Assembly: GCA_031551635.1 (NCBI GenBank)
Contig: JAVBNH010000007.1
Span: 77,979 to 141,978 of the forward strand
Source: JAVBNH01 sp031551635
Lineage (GTDB): Bacteria; Bacillota; Clostridia; Oscillospirales; Acutalibacteraceae
Direction: 5' to 3'
DNA length: 64,000 bases
Positions within the stretch are counted from its first letter, which is position 1, and every line of letters begins with the position of its first letter. Below the pieces are notes generated by a model, which saw only the letters and a list, made by a program, of their open reading frames with translations, was not told the DNA's origin and did no database searches. Of this stretch, positions 43,497 to 52,051 are shown piece by piece. Made by a program: the position numbers and the translations under genes.

Positions 43497-45158
43497 ATGT
43501 CCAAGAAAGCAAGAAAAATAACAGCAGTGCTTTTGGCTGTTGTTATGATGTCCTCAGCTCTCGGCTTCTCCGTTTTCGCCGAAACCGTATATTTTCATCC
43601 TTCCGCAAGAACCGACCACGGTCCCGACTATAACAAGGGGCGGTTGATTGTCAACACAGTCGGTTATATTACAAAAAACCTTATCTCTGCCCTCCTGCGC
43701 CTTTTCCCGAATCCAGATTGGACAAAGATTGAGGACTATGTTGAAAATACCGAATTCAAGGGCAACGGCGGAAGCTTTAACGATGTCGCTACAGCCGATG
43801 AATGGAATGCCGGCTATGCCACAAGAAGTATTTTGCCCGAAGATATTTTAACAAATGGTTATACAAAGGCGGGTTATTTCGGAAACTTTTCGGGTACCTT
43901 CGTCACTGAGGTTCTTGACGACCAATGTGTCAGAGTTGCGGCTCTTGACGCGGGCGACGGCATTGCTCTTTTCCTCTCCCTTGACGCTTACGGCATCACC
44001 AACAACAACGTTCTCGCCCTGCGCGAATATTTAAAGAGCGCGATTGAGGGTAAAAATGTTATAAGCATCAACGTTTCCGCCACTCACTGCCATTCAGTCG
44101 CCGACGTTCACGGTCTCGGCACTATACTGAATGACGCCATAAAAGCCAACCTTCTCGGGCTCGTAACACGCAAGGCGCCTGAATATCAGTCGGTGCGTCC
44201 GGAGCTGCTGAACAGTCTTTTCGAAAATGCTGAGGACGCGGTCACAGAGGCTCTTGAGAACATGAAGTCCGGTACCCTCTCATATGCTGCTATCGACGCG
44301 GCGGATTTGATTTTTGACAAGCAGGAGCCCCAGGCTTTTGACCCGAACATAAACCATATCAAATTCGTGCCTGACGACGGCTCGAGCGAGATGTGGATGG
44401 TTAACCTCGGCGCTCACCCGACTATGATGTCCTCGAGCGACGGTGTTTTGAGCGCGGATTATCCCGGCATGCTTGTAAAGCTAGCCAAGGAGCAATGCGG
44501 CGCGAATGTAGCCTTCTACAACGGCGCGGAAGCCGCTATCGGCAGACAGATGCCGCCTTTAGGCATACCGGAAACCTCTTATGAAAGCGTGACTAGATAC
44601 GCCCAGCTCATACTCGATAAAATTAAAGCTGCGAGTCCCGCTTCATACACTGTTCTCGAGCCGATTTTAAATATCGCTCAAAAAGAAATTCTTCTTCCCG
44701 TCAACAATCCGATGCTGTGGGCATTCTGTAAATTCCAGGTTGTCAATAACACAATGATAGCCACCTCGAACAAGGTTGATGACGCGCTCGGCGCGACTGA
44801 AATCGGCATCTGCGAGCTCGGCAAGACTCTCGCGATATTCATTCTGCCCGGCGAATTCTCAGCTGAAATCTTCTGGGGTGGCACACAGAGAAAAGACCTG
44901 TCGTGGAATAACGCTGAGTGGGAGTACGCTCCTCTCGCCGACAGCTTCCCCGGCAAGCATGTAATCGCCTTCGGTCTGACAAACGATATGATAGGCTATA
45001 TCGTGCCCGACAATGATTACGCGAAGCCCCTCGCGGATTCCTTCGCGAAATACCTCGGCGAAAACAACAAGCATTATGAGGAGCTGCTTTCCACTCACTC
45101 AAATGCCGCTTCCAACTTTGTCAAAGAATACCTTTCCCTTATTGATTCTGTGAAATAA
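43497..45158 (+). CDS. Secreted neutral/alkaline ceramidase-like hydrolase
   Basis: A 553-residue protein with signal peptide (about 1-29). AGYFGNFSGT, SINVSATHCHSVADVHG (His cluster, about 195-205), MVNLGAHPTMMS and LSADYPGML resemble the N-terminal catalytic domain of neutral ceramidases, where the His residues bind zinc and a Ser after the HTHS-like region attacks the amide. It lacks the C-terminal Ig-like domain of true ceramidases, so the substrate may be another N-acyl lipid or peptide. Own promoter and terminator. Confidence 0.75.
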   Translation: MSKKARKITAVLLAVVMMSSALGFSVFAETVYFHPSARTDHGPDYNKGRLIVNTVGYITKNLISALLRLFPNPDWTKIEDYVENTEFKGNGGSFNDVATADEWNAGYATRSILPEDILTNGYTKAGYFGNFSGTFVTEVLDDQCVRVAALDAGDGIALFLSLDAYGITNNNVLALREYLKSAIEGKNVISINVSATHCHSVADVHGLGTILNDAIKANLLGLVTRKAPEYQSVRPELLNSLFENAEDAVTEALENMKSGTLSYAAIDAADLIFDKQEPQAFDPNINHIKFVPDDGSSEMWMVNLGAHPTMMSSSDGVLSADYPGMLVKLAKEQCGANVAFYNGAEAAIGRQMPPLGIPETSYESVTRYAQLILDKIKAASPASYTVLEPILNIAQKEILLPVNNPMLWAFCKFQVVNNTMIATSNKVDDALGATEIGICELGKTLAIFILPGEFSAEIFWGGTQRKDLSWNNAEWEYAPLADSFPGKHVIAFGLTNDMIGYIVPDNDYAKPLADSFAKYLGENNKHYEELLSTHSNAASNFVKEYLSLIDSVK

Positions 45159-45180
45159 AAAAGTAAAAAATACTGAACAA

Positions 45181-45214
45181 AGCGGAGCTTTCCTTAAAGA
45201 AAGCTCCGCTTTCG
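45181..45214 (+). terminator. Terminator of ceramidase-like gene
   Basis: Arms AGCGGAGCTTTC / GAAAGCTCCGCT with 6-nt loop, then TTCG. Confidence 0.8.
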
Positions 45215-45516
45215 CATACGAAGAATAAAAAGCATATACAGCAGTTGGATTAAACGATATTGCAAAAATAAGATGACAGCATAACATGCGAATCCCAATT
45301 AATATGTACTGAAAAACGCAGTAGAACACAAAAAAGACCGTAAATATACAATATTTTTTATCAGTGGTTAGTATTAACCAAGTCCCACTTAAAACACATG
45401 TACAAAGCGACTCCGTATTAATGTTAAAAGTTGCGGCAGTATAAAACTATATTGTAAAAACGTGTTCGCTTATTCCGTTCCTAACCTATTTTTGTTTTTG
45501 TTATAAATTTTCCCCA
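45215..45516. other. AT-rich gap, no feature seen
   Basis: 302 bp between the terminator and the abiEii stop. No open frame with a ribosome binding site, no repeat A or B and no heptamer tract was found. Confidence 0.6.
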
Positions 45517-46356
45517 TCAAGTCACTTCACTCATAAGCTTCTGCACCGCATCCACAATTTCATCCCATGCAATATCGTTAGCATAATTGTATTTTTTCTG
45601 GTAACTTTTCCATAGCTTTTTCATTTCTTCGCTATCACGGATTTCAGAAATAATCATATTGGTATCTTTAATCAAATGCCAAGATTCACGGTTTTTGCAA
45701 GTCGCTTCAAAAGCCGACTTCAAAACTTTTACATCAAACATATCCGATTTTGTTTCATTTAAAATATACAAGTCATAAAAATCACGCATTCGGGTGTTAG
45801 CAACGCTTCTTGAAATCACGGTTTCCAGTTTTTCAGATAACACAGTTTCAAGATTATATGCCCAGATGGTAATCGAGCGGTTATCAAACATCGTTTTCAA
45901 CTGGTATGAAACCTCTCCCGGTGTAATCACATCACCGGTTGAAATATCAATTTTGAGCGGCGTTTTCATGGTGTCCAGTTTGCCCTCAATCATCACACGA
46001 ATGCCGCCGTATTCGGATTCGTCCAGTATGGAAGTAACGCTCTTAACCTCAAATGTCACATCGTCATCAATCGCAACCGCCGAAACTTCTTTTGTGATTT
46101 GCTGGGTATCAGAAATGGTAAGCGGCAAATTTTTGATTGTGGTGTCAATATCCATCGTCGCACGCATATCCAGTCCGACCATCGCAGAAACCAGCACGCC
46201 GCCTTTTAAGATAAAATTATCACGGTATTTTGAAAGCGATAATCGTTCCAAAAACCGCTCCATCATATAGTTGCGGATAATGATCTGTGCCTTTGTACTG
46301 TTGCTCTTCGCCATATTTCTGACCAAATCCTTGAGTTGGCGGGATGTGTGGATCAT
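45517..46356 (-). CDS. abiEii: AbiEii/AbiGii-family nucleotidyltransferase toxin
   Basis: A 279-residue DNA polymerase beta-type nucleotidyltransferase. NFILKGGVLVSAMVGLDMRATMDIDTTIK contains the KGG and D-x-D motifs that bind nucleotide and metal; ALNLETVLSEKLETVISR follows as in the family. AbiEii-type toxins block growth by adding nucleotides to RNA such as tRNA 3' ends, protecting the population from phage. The start overlaps the stop of the antitoxin gene by 4 bp (ATGA). Confidence 0.93.
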   Translation of the reverse strand: MIHTSRQLKDLVRNMAKSNSTKAQIIIRNYMMERFLERLSLSKYRDNFILKGGVLVSAMVGLDMRATMDIDTTIKNLPLTISDTQQITKEVSAVAIDDDVTFEVKSVTSILDESEYGGIRVMIEGKLDTMKTPLKIDISTGDVITPGEVSYQLKTMFDNRSITIWAYNLETVLSEKLETVISRSVANTRMRDFYDLYILNETKSDMFDVKVLKSAFEATCKNRESWHLIKDTNMIISEIRDSEEMKKLWKSYQKKYNYANDIAWDEIVDAVQKLMSEVT

Positions 46357-46943
46357 AGTAAAACCTCCAGGTATTGCCGCAGCACTTTTTCCACACGGAA
46401 CAGTTTTGCATATCGCATGAGTTCCGGAATATTTTTATCTTTCCGTTTTGTGTAGGTTTTCAGCGAATCGGTTAAGTCTCCGATTTCAATATTGCTGCGG
46501 TTGCGAATGATGTCACAAATCGTACGTTCAAGATTGTATGTTCGGACAGAATGCCCACCCGGCGTTTTAAGCTCTGTCAAACCGACTTCAAATAATTCTT
46601 CTTTAACCCTAACTACCTTGATTCCTTTTTCCGTCAGCCTGCCGGCGTTGAAGCCTGAAATAACAGTAACATTAATTTTCATCGGCTCACTATCATTCAA
46701 ATGATGTAAATAGATTGCGGTTTGATGCGAAAAAACGATGTTAGGATATTGTAGCTGTAAAAAATAAATATGATCCGGCCATGCATCTTTATGGGTATAG
46801 ATACCTTTTCCGACCCGTTCAAGCCCTGACGAGTTTGCGTATTCTAAAAAATATTGCTTTGACATTCCAGTTTTTAGCGCATCAGATAACACAATTACCC
46901 CTTTTTCCAGAAGTGTTTTATCTAAAATTTCTTTATAAAACAT
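46353..46943 (-). CDS. abiEi: AbiEi-family antitoxin/repressor
   Basis: A 196-residue protein: N-terminal winged-helix AbiEi_4-like domain (LSDALKTGMSKQYFLEYANSSGLERVGKGIY) and a C-terminal domain with GGHSVRTYNLERTICDIIRNR. AbiEi proteins repress their own operon by binding inverted repeats in the promoter and neutralise AbiEii (type IV system). It is the promoter-proximal gene of the pair. A large inverted repeat sits on the promoter at 46955. Confidence 0.93.
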   Translation of the reverse strand: MFYKEILDKTLLEKGVIVLSDALKTGMSKQYFLEYANSSGLERVGKGIYTHKDAWPDHIYFLQLQYPNIVFSHQTAIYLHHLNDSEPMKINVTVISGFNAGRLTEKGIKVVRVKEELFEVGLTELKTPGGHSVRTYNLERTICDIIRNRSNIEIGDLTDSLKTYTKRKDKNIPELMRYAKLFRVEKVLRQYLEVLL

Positions 46944-46954
46944 ATTGCACCTGC

Positions 46955-46996
46955 CTTTTGTGTTATTATTATAATATATTATAACACAAAAGTCAA
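46955..46996 (-). promoter_or_regulatory. abiE promoter with overlapping operator
   Basis: On the minus strand TTGACT - 17 bp - TATAAT (46996 to 46968). A perfect 12-bp inverted repeat, CTTTTGTGTTAT / ATAACACAAAAG with a 14-bp centre (46955-46992), covers the -10 and spacer, as expected for an AbiEi autorepression site. Confidence 0.85.
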
Positions 46997-47027
46997 TAAA
47001 TCAATCATCAAAACCAAAATAAATCAT

Positions 47028-47795
47028 TTATAAATTTGTATAAAACTTCCCGCTAAGGTATTCGACTGTTTCTGGTTCGGATAATTCCCGAATCAGGCTT
47101 ATTTCTTCTCCGACAAATTCCTTGTAGATATTTCCGTCCAATGTGTGCCGCCCTGTTTCTGTTTTCAGTGAGAGCATATAGCTTTTGTTGAAAATTGAAT
47201 CGGGGTGTTTTTCGCAGTAAAATGACGGCATTATATAATCGAGGTCATACTGCGCCTCATCCGTAAAGCCATATACATCGCGCCATTCGCCCTTATACAG
47301 CTCCTCAACGACTGTGCCGTATATTTCGTCTTTTCGCAGACGGTAGGTTTCACCGAACTGGAGAAATTCCTTCCCGAATTCAAGCGGTAAGGGGTGACGC
47401 GGCGAAATTGTCCCGACACCGGCGTCGCAAATGCTGCGAATACCGTCAACACCCTCAACGCACAAAATTCTGTGCCGTCTCATAGGCATAGCAGTCTCGC
47501 CCCTGAGAAAGCGCGCCATTTTGTCCTCGACTTTGTAACCGAGCTCTCGCAGAAGCCGCGCATAAAGACCGTTCAGCTCGAAGCAGTAGCCGCCGCGACC
47601 GTTCACTATAATTTTTTCGTAAAGTGCGTCAGTATCGAGATTTATCGGGATACCGCGCAGTATATCGATGTTTTCATAAGGGATGTGCGTCACATGGGCA
47701 TATTGAATTTTCTCGAGCAGCCCGAAGTCCGCGCGGAGATTTTCACTGTATTCAAGTCCTATTCGATTGAAATATCTATCTAAGAAGCCGTTCAA
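47028..47795 (-). CDS. Arylamine N-acetyltransferase
   Basis: A 255-residue NAT-family protein. The Cys-His-Asp triad is visible: RGGYCFELNGL (Cys about 70), RRHRILCVEG (His about 107) and SICDAGVG (Asp about 122). HIPYENIDILRG near the N-terminus is also typical. It transfers acetyl from acetyl-CoA to arylamines or arylhydroxylamines. TTG start, 8 nt after TTGGAGG. TGTACAG heptamers and repeat B follow upstream. Confidence 0.95.
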   Translation of the reverse strand: MNGFLDRYFNRIGLEYSENLRADFGLLEKIQYAHVTHIPYENIDILRGIPINLDTDALYEKIIVNGRGGYCFELNGLYARLLRELGYKVEDKMARFLRGETAMPMRRHRILCVEGVDGIRSICDAGVGTISPRHPLPLEFGKEFLQFGETYRLRKDEIYGTVVEELYKGEWRDVYGFTDEAQYDLDYIMPSFYCEKHPDSIFNKSYMLSLKTETGRHTLDGNIYKEFVGEEISLIRELSEPETVEYLSGKFYTNL

Positions 47796-47821
47796 TATTT
47801 TTCCTCCAAGCTTATTTATAA

Positions 47822-47850
47822 GTGTACAGTGTACAATGTACAGTGTACAA
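47822..47850. repeat. Heptamer array TGTACAG
   Basis: TGTACAG/TGTACAA/TGTACAG/TGTACAA; inverted partner at 48012 on the other side of repeat B. Confidence 0.9.
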
Positions 47851-47855
47851 ATAAA

Positions 47856-48009
47856 TGTCGCGAGATAAAACGCGGTAGTTTTTTATAAACTGCTCGCGAA
47901 TGATTGTAAAAAGTATCATTAAGCTGACTAAAAGCAGGTAAATCATGTATTTATTCAAATCAATTCGGGTGAAAAGATAAAAAACTGCGCCATTCTTCCT
48001 TCCCGACCT
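47856..48009 (-). repeat. Repeat B, full-length copy
   Basis: About 154 bp. In element orientation it reads GGTCGGGAAGG ... CACCCGAATTGATTTGAA, middle with TTTAGTCAGCTTAA, then TTCGCGAGCAGTTT ... ATCTCGCGAC. It aligns along its whole length with the copy at 55528 in the opposite orientation. Confidence 0.9.
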
Positions 48010-48011
48010 CT

Positions 48012-48040
48012 ATCTGTACACTGTACACTGTACACTGCGA
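48012..48040. repeat. Heptamer array CTGTACA
   Basis: CTGTACA x3, the reverse complement of the array at 47822. Confidence 0.9.
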
Positions 48041-48054
48041 ATCGTACACTCAAT

Positions 48055-48083
48055 AAAACGCCGGCTGAAAATATCCAGCCGGT
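48055..48083 (-). terminator. Terminator of the 48106 gene
   Basis: On the minus strand CCGGCTG / CAGCCGG with 8-nt loop, then CGTTTTATT. Confidence 0.8.
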
Positions 48084-48105
48084 GATTTTAATGCTTATTA
48101 ATGTA

Positions 48106-49056
48106 TTACAGAACCTTCTTGACAACAAGATAAGCTATAGCTCCGAAGGAGGCAAGCACGAGGATTATACCGCCGGCGACAGCGCCTTTTGACTTGGTGT
48201 CGTTTTCAGTGCCGCCCGGAAGGGATTGATCCTGCTGAATCTCATAAAGGATAACGTTTCTTGTTGTATACTCCTGAGTTGTGTAAACCGGAGTTTCGTC
48301 CGCGTTGTTTGCTGTGGGAACCGGGATATATGTATTACCGTTTGAGTTGCCGTTGTTTGAGCTGGAGTTTGAGCCGGTGGGGAGCACAGTGTTGCCTGTC
48401 GGAAGGGTATTCGAGCCGGTGGTTGTTTCAGTTGTATTGCTACCTGAGCCCTGTCCGGAAATCAAGCCGCCAATCATGTCGAGTATATCAATATTGCTTG
48501 TCATATCAGCAATTGTTCCCGCGAAGGAGGAGAAAATTCCGGTAAGTCCCGCGCTGGCGGCGTCCGAGCCTTCTGTAGCGTTGCCGTCTTCGTCAGTTGT
48601 AGCTTCACCGGTTCCGGCATTGATTCCGATAAGCCCGCCAAGCCCTTCAGAGCCGAACAGCCCGCCGAGGTCGCCGAAGCCCATATCGTTGAACAATGAC
48701 AGCGTACCACCGAGGTTAATATTTTCGGTGTCCATAAAACCGGCGGCGACTTCGCCCATGCCGTTGAAGAAATTACTTAACGTAAAATCCTCCATATATT
48801 TACCGAGGTCAAGGTCGGCAACCGAGCCGAAAGCGTTGAAGAGGGGAGAGAAATCAAAATCAGTTTCGCCGCCCAAGTCGGTTATCATTTTATTCAGTGT
48901 TTCACCTATACCGGCAAACATCGAGCCGAAGGAGGAATCCGTCGCAGTAGTGTCGCCCGGCTCAACGATAACATTTGAGTCGGCGGCATAAACCGTTATA
49001 GCCGGAATGGCGACGGCAAGCACTAGAGAAAGAAGAATCGCGAATAATTTCTTCAT
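48106..49056 (-). CDS. Secreted protein with C-terminal membrane anchor, unknown function
   Basis: About 316 residues: signal peptide (MKKLFAILLSLVLAVAIPAITVYAA), a Gly/Phe/Leu-rich middle with repeated FGSMFAGIGETL, FNAFGSVADL and FNDMGFGDLGGLFG-like units (about 40-190), a Ser/Asn/Gly/Thr-rich linker, then one transmembrane helix (AVAGGIILVLASFGAIAYLVV) and KKVL. No family recognised. The plan parallels the cohesin anchor protein at 33433. ATG at 49056 is 13 nt after GAAAGG; ATG at 49068 would be too close. Confidence 0.7.
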   Translation of the reverse strand: MKKLFAILLSLVLAVAIPAITVYAADSNVIVEPGDTTATDSSFGSMFAGIGETLNKMITDLGGETDFDFSPLFNAFGSVADLDLGKYMEDFTLSNFFNGMGEVAAGFMDTENINLGGTLSLFNDMGFGDLGGLFGSEGLGGLIGINAGTGEATTDEDGNATEGSDAASAGLTGIFSSFAGTIADMTSNIDILDMIGGLISGQGSGSNTTETTTGSNTLPTGNTVLPTGSNSSSNNGNSNGNTYIPVPTANNADETPVYTTQEYTTRNVILYEIQQDQSLPGGTENDTKSKGAVAGGIILVLASFGAIAYLVVKKVL

Positions 49057-49290
49057 ATTTTTAACCATACCTTTCAGTAAACATCGAGCCATGTACCTTA
49101 AATTAACTATAACATCATATGCTGAAAATATTTTTATATAAGAGCAACATCTCTTATGAGGACATGAAACCGATTGTAATTATAACTCTTAATTTTACAA
49201 AAGTCAAACAATATGAGCTATTTTTCTTCAAATTTACAAAATATTAATATATAAGCAATAAGATTTCCTGTTATTGCTATACAGTCGAGA

Positions 49291-51261
49291 CTATATAATT
49301 GGCGGAAGTGCTTCAAGCCCAGCTGAGGCACGCAGTATGGCTCTTGCGTCCACAGCCGTGATTTCACCGTTTACATCGACATCAGCGGCTCCCTTTTGCG
49401 CGATGCTCAGCTTTTCAAGCTGAGCTGAAGCCCGAAGTGCTTTTCTCGCGTCTGTCGCGGTAATCTCGCCGTCGCTGTCTATGTCACCCTGAACAACAAT
49501 GAAGTACCGATATACGGTTACTCCGAATAAACCGACCAGTTTTAATTCATATCCAGTAACAAGAACGTCATCATTAGAGAGCTTATTTCCCTTTTTGTCA
49601 TATATTCCTGTAAACATGAAGTTTGAGATTAAACCGTCCATCAGTTCGCCGACAGTTGTCCCAAGCGGCGCGGGGCTGACCCTTTCCTCAACAATTAATA
49701 TTCTAAAATTTGCTGCTTCACCGACTCTTATAACTTTATTCGTTGGCGCTGATTCTATTTCACCGTAATAATTTCCGTTTCCGGTAATTTTAACGCTGAT
49801 GGCTTTTCCTGAATACGCAAAAGTGGGGCTGTAGGTTTTATATGTCGCGCCTGGTATAGGCTGTGAGTCAGCGTACCACTGTATATTGTAAGTCCCGTCC
49901 TCCGGGGAAATATCGGCATTGAGTCTTAAATTCACTCCAATAAAAGGAGCGCCGGAAAGCCCGCCGATGTCGATATCTCCGAACAACCCGATTTTGTTCG
50001 TAACATAGAACAAATAGTCAATAATCGTGTATTTGTTTCCCGCGTTGTCCATACCATTGACTCTGTAGTAATATGTGCCCTCAGGAAGAGTCGCGAAATT
50101 CAAATCCTTGTTAAATTCCGCAAGGTCATAAAGAGTTGAATTCGGTACCTTCGACTTCATAATAACAGCGTTGTTATTAGTGTCAACCACCGCTACACTC
50201 AAGGCGGCGATTGTGTTGATTGAAGCTATGGTTCCCGTAATATTAAAGTCGTTTCCGGGCTTCAGCGAGGTAGGATAGCTGTGCCCCATCATCGCAACCA
50301 TTGTAGCGTTGCTTGAGACGGTGAAGTTAATCGAAAGCAGCCGGGAATCTGTGCTTGAGGCGCTGTCCTTCGCGAGAACCTCATACACATAATAGCCCGC
50401 TGGGAGACTGCTGAAGGAGAGGGCGGATGCGATATTTTCAAGCGCAAAGCTCTTTGTTCCGGGGAAAACAGTTTTTTCACTTCTGACATTGCCGTCAACA
50501 GTCGTAATTCGCGCGGTGACACTGCTGAGGCTGTTTGAGGAGCTTACGGTGCCCTTTATTGAAAAGCTGCTGCCCTGCTTAATTAGTATGGGATAGTTAT
50601 AACCGGCGCTAAGCGTAATATTGCTCACGGGTGTACCGCCATAGCTTGTATTGTTATAGCTCTTCATTTTCTGCAGGTAAGGTCCGCAGCAATCCCAGTC
50701 GCGTCCGGCGTAATACAGCTGTGTCGGGGTCTGCAAAAACGGTGCTGGGTCGCCGGGAGTGCCGTTAAAATATGTCTTGAAATCAAGATGGTTGCCGGTG
50801 GAATAGCCTGTTGAGCCGATAGTCCCGATAACGTCGCCCATATTGACATACTGTCCGACAGAGACATAGATGTCAGTCAGATGGCCGTATCTCGTTTCAA
50901 GCTGCATATTGTTAAGCGTGCCGTTATATTTCAGCATGACAAAATTGCCGATTGAGTTGCAGCAGTTGTAGCTTTTTCCGTAGTTATGTGTACAGCCGGT
51001 GTAGACCTGTGTGACATACCCAGAAGTCGCAGCTGTGACTGGGGAGCCCTTCGCGCCGGAAATATCGATAGCCCAGTGATTGCGCCCGTCGCCGTAGCAG
51101 GCGGTCAGACCGTAGTTGCCGGGCGTCGGCCACTGCAGAAAGTATGTACCGGCCTGTGCGCTGAGCCCCGAAACAGCAGGGAGCAGCAAGGCAAAGCAAA
51201 GAAAGATAGTCAATATACATTTTAATCGTCTGATAATTAACACGTCCCCGTTTTTAGACAT
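49291..51261 (-). CDS. Secreted M23-family peptidase-like protein with dockerin domain
   Basis: Up to 656 residues. Signal peptide (about 12-36), then an M23/LytM domain (about 40-180): HWAID gives the H-x3-D zinc pair (H62, D66), but the usual H-x-H is H-L-D (H158, D160). Two or three beta-sandwich modules follow, then a dockerin (about 590-650) with two intact Ca loops, DIDSDGEITATD and DVDVNGEITAVD, each followed by A-R-x-x-L-R-A-S-A. LytM enzymes cleave peptidoglycan cross-bridges. Start uncertain: ATG at 51261 lies inside a heptamer tract; GTG at 51243 is an alternative. Confidence 0.9.
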   Translation of the reverse strand: MSKNGDVLIIRRLKCILTIFLCFALLLPAVSGLSAQAGTYFLQWPTPGNYGLTACYGDGRNHWAIDISGAKGSPVTAATSGYVTQVYTGCTHNYGKSYNCCNSIGNFVMLKYNGTLNNMQLETRYGHLTDIYVSVGQYVNMGDVIGTIGSTGYSTGNHLDFKTYFNGTPGDPAPFLQTPTQLYYAGRDWDCCGPYLQKMKSYNNTSYGGTPVSNITLSAGYNYPILIKQGSSFSIKGTVSSSNSLSSVTARITTVDGNVRSEKTVFPGTKSFALENIASALSFSSLPAGYYVYEVLAKDSASSTDSRLLSINFTVSSNATMVAMMGHSYPTSLKPGNDFNITGTIASINTIAALSVAVVDTNNNAVIMKSKVPNSTLYDLAEFNKDLNFATLPEGTYYYRVNGMDNAGNKYTIIDYLFYVTNKIGLFGDIDIGGLSGAPFIGVNLRLNADISPEDGTYNIQWYADSQPIPGATYKTYSPTFAYSGKAISVKITGNGNYYGEIESAPTNKVIRVGEAANFRILIVEERVSPAPLGTTVGELMDGLISNFMFTGIYDKKGNKLSNDDVLVTGYELKLVGLFGVTVYRYFIVVQGDIDSDGEITATDARKALRASAQLEKLSIAQKGAADVDVNGEITAVDARAILRASAGLEALPPII

Positions 51262-51296
51262 TAGATTGTAGATATTGGGTTGTAGATAGTTTATAT
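51257..51296. repeat. Heptamer array TAGATNN
   Basis: Units TAGACAT/TAGATTG/TAGATAT/TGGGTTG/TAGATAG at the 5' end of the M23-dockerin gene. Confidence 0.8.
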
Positions 51297-51428
51297 AAAT
51301 ATAGCATTTTCCGCGCTTTAAGTCAATAAAAGCGCAAAAATCTTCACAAGTTATTAACTGTAAAATAGCAAATTTTCTGGCATTTTTGTAAAAATCATTG
51401 CAAAAAAGTGTTTTTGGTTATATTATAG

Positions 51429-51574
51429 GAATTACAAAGCAAAGCTTTGTAATTCCCGAACGCGAATAAGACTAACGAAGCTATGCTTCGTTAGTCCGAA
51501 CGCGAATTATACGCGCAGCGGATAATTCCGTGAGTAAGCTGACTGCAAATGAGTTTTACGAAGCAAAGCTTCGT
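51429..51574. repeat. Cluster of short perfect hairpins
   Basis: GAATTACAAAG/CTTTGTAATTC (51429-51455), GACTAACGAAG/CTTCGTTAGTC (51470-51496) and ACGAAGC/GCTTCGT (51558-51574), with CGAACGCGAAT repeated directly between them (51457 and 51497). They run straight into repeat A. Confidence 0.8.
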
Positions 51575-51653
51575 TAGTACCTTAGTGAGCTGAAAGCTCA
51601 ACAAAAAACAAGACTTGGGTTGTGGGATTGGCAAGCCAAGCCCACGTTAGTAC
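51574..51653 (-). repeat. Repeat A, copy 3 (reverse)
   Basis: Reverse copy with GTACTAA-type sequence at both ends and one mismatch in the first palindrome. It ends about 20 bp before the DUF1801 gene. Confidence 0.9.
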
Positions 51654-51672
51654 GATATAAGGAGAACATAAT

Positions 51673-52050
51673 ATGAGCGTAATAGACGACTACATTACGG
51701 AATGTCCCGAGGAAAACAGAGCAAGGCTTAATGAGATAAGAGATATTATTAGGTCCGCCGCACCCGGTGCGAGCGAAAAAATAAGCTGGCAGATGCCGAC
51801 ATTTTTCCTCAACGGAAATCTAGTGCATTTTGCGAACAATAAAAATCACACCGGGTTTTACCCCGGTGCGAGCGGTGTTGAAAATTTTGAGGATAAGCTG
51901 AAGGAATACAAGCACTCGAAGGGTGCGATACAGTTCCCTCACTCAAAGCCGCTTCCGCGCGAGCTTATTGTTGAAATCGTAAAATTGAGGCTGGAGGAAA
52001 ATTCTGAGTTGCCAAAAAAGAAAGAGAAAAAAGCTGCTGAAAAAAACTGA
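51673..52050 (+). CDS. DUF1801 (YdhG-like) small protein
   Basis: A 125-residue protein with the DUF1801 core: IRSAAPGASEKISWQMPTFFLNG, HFANNKNHTGFYPGA and KGAIQFPHSKPLPRELI. Relatives are sometimes annotated as iron chaperones, but the family's biochemical role is not firmly known. Lys-rich tail. AAGGAG lies 7-8 nt before the ATG. The stop is 1 bp from the stop of the convergent nitroreductase gene. Confidence 0.9.
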   Translation: MSVIDDYITECPEENRARLNEIRDIIRSAAPGASEKISWQMPTFFLNGNLVHFANNKNHTGFYPGASGVENFEDKLKEYKHSKGAIQFPHSKPLPRELIVEIVKLRLEENSELPKKKEKKAAEKN

Positions 52051-52051
52051 T

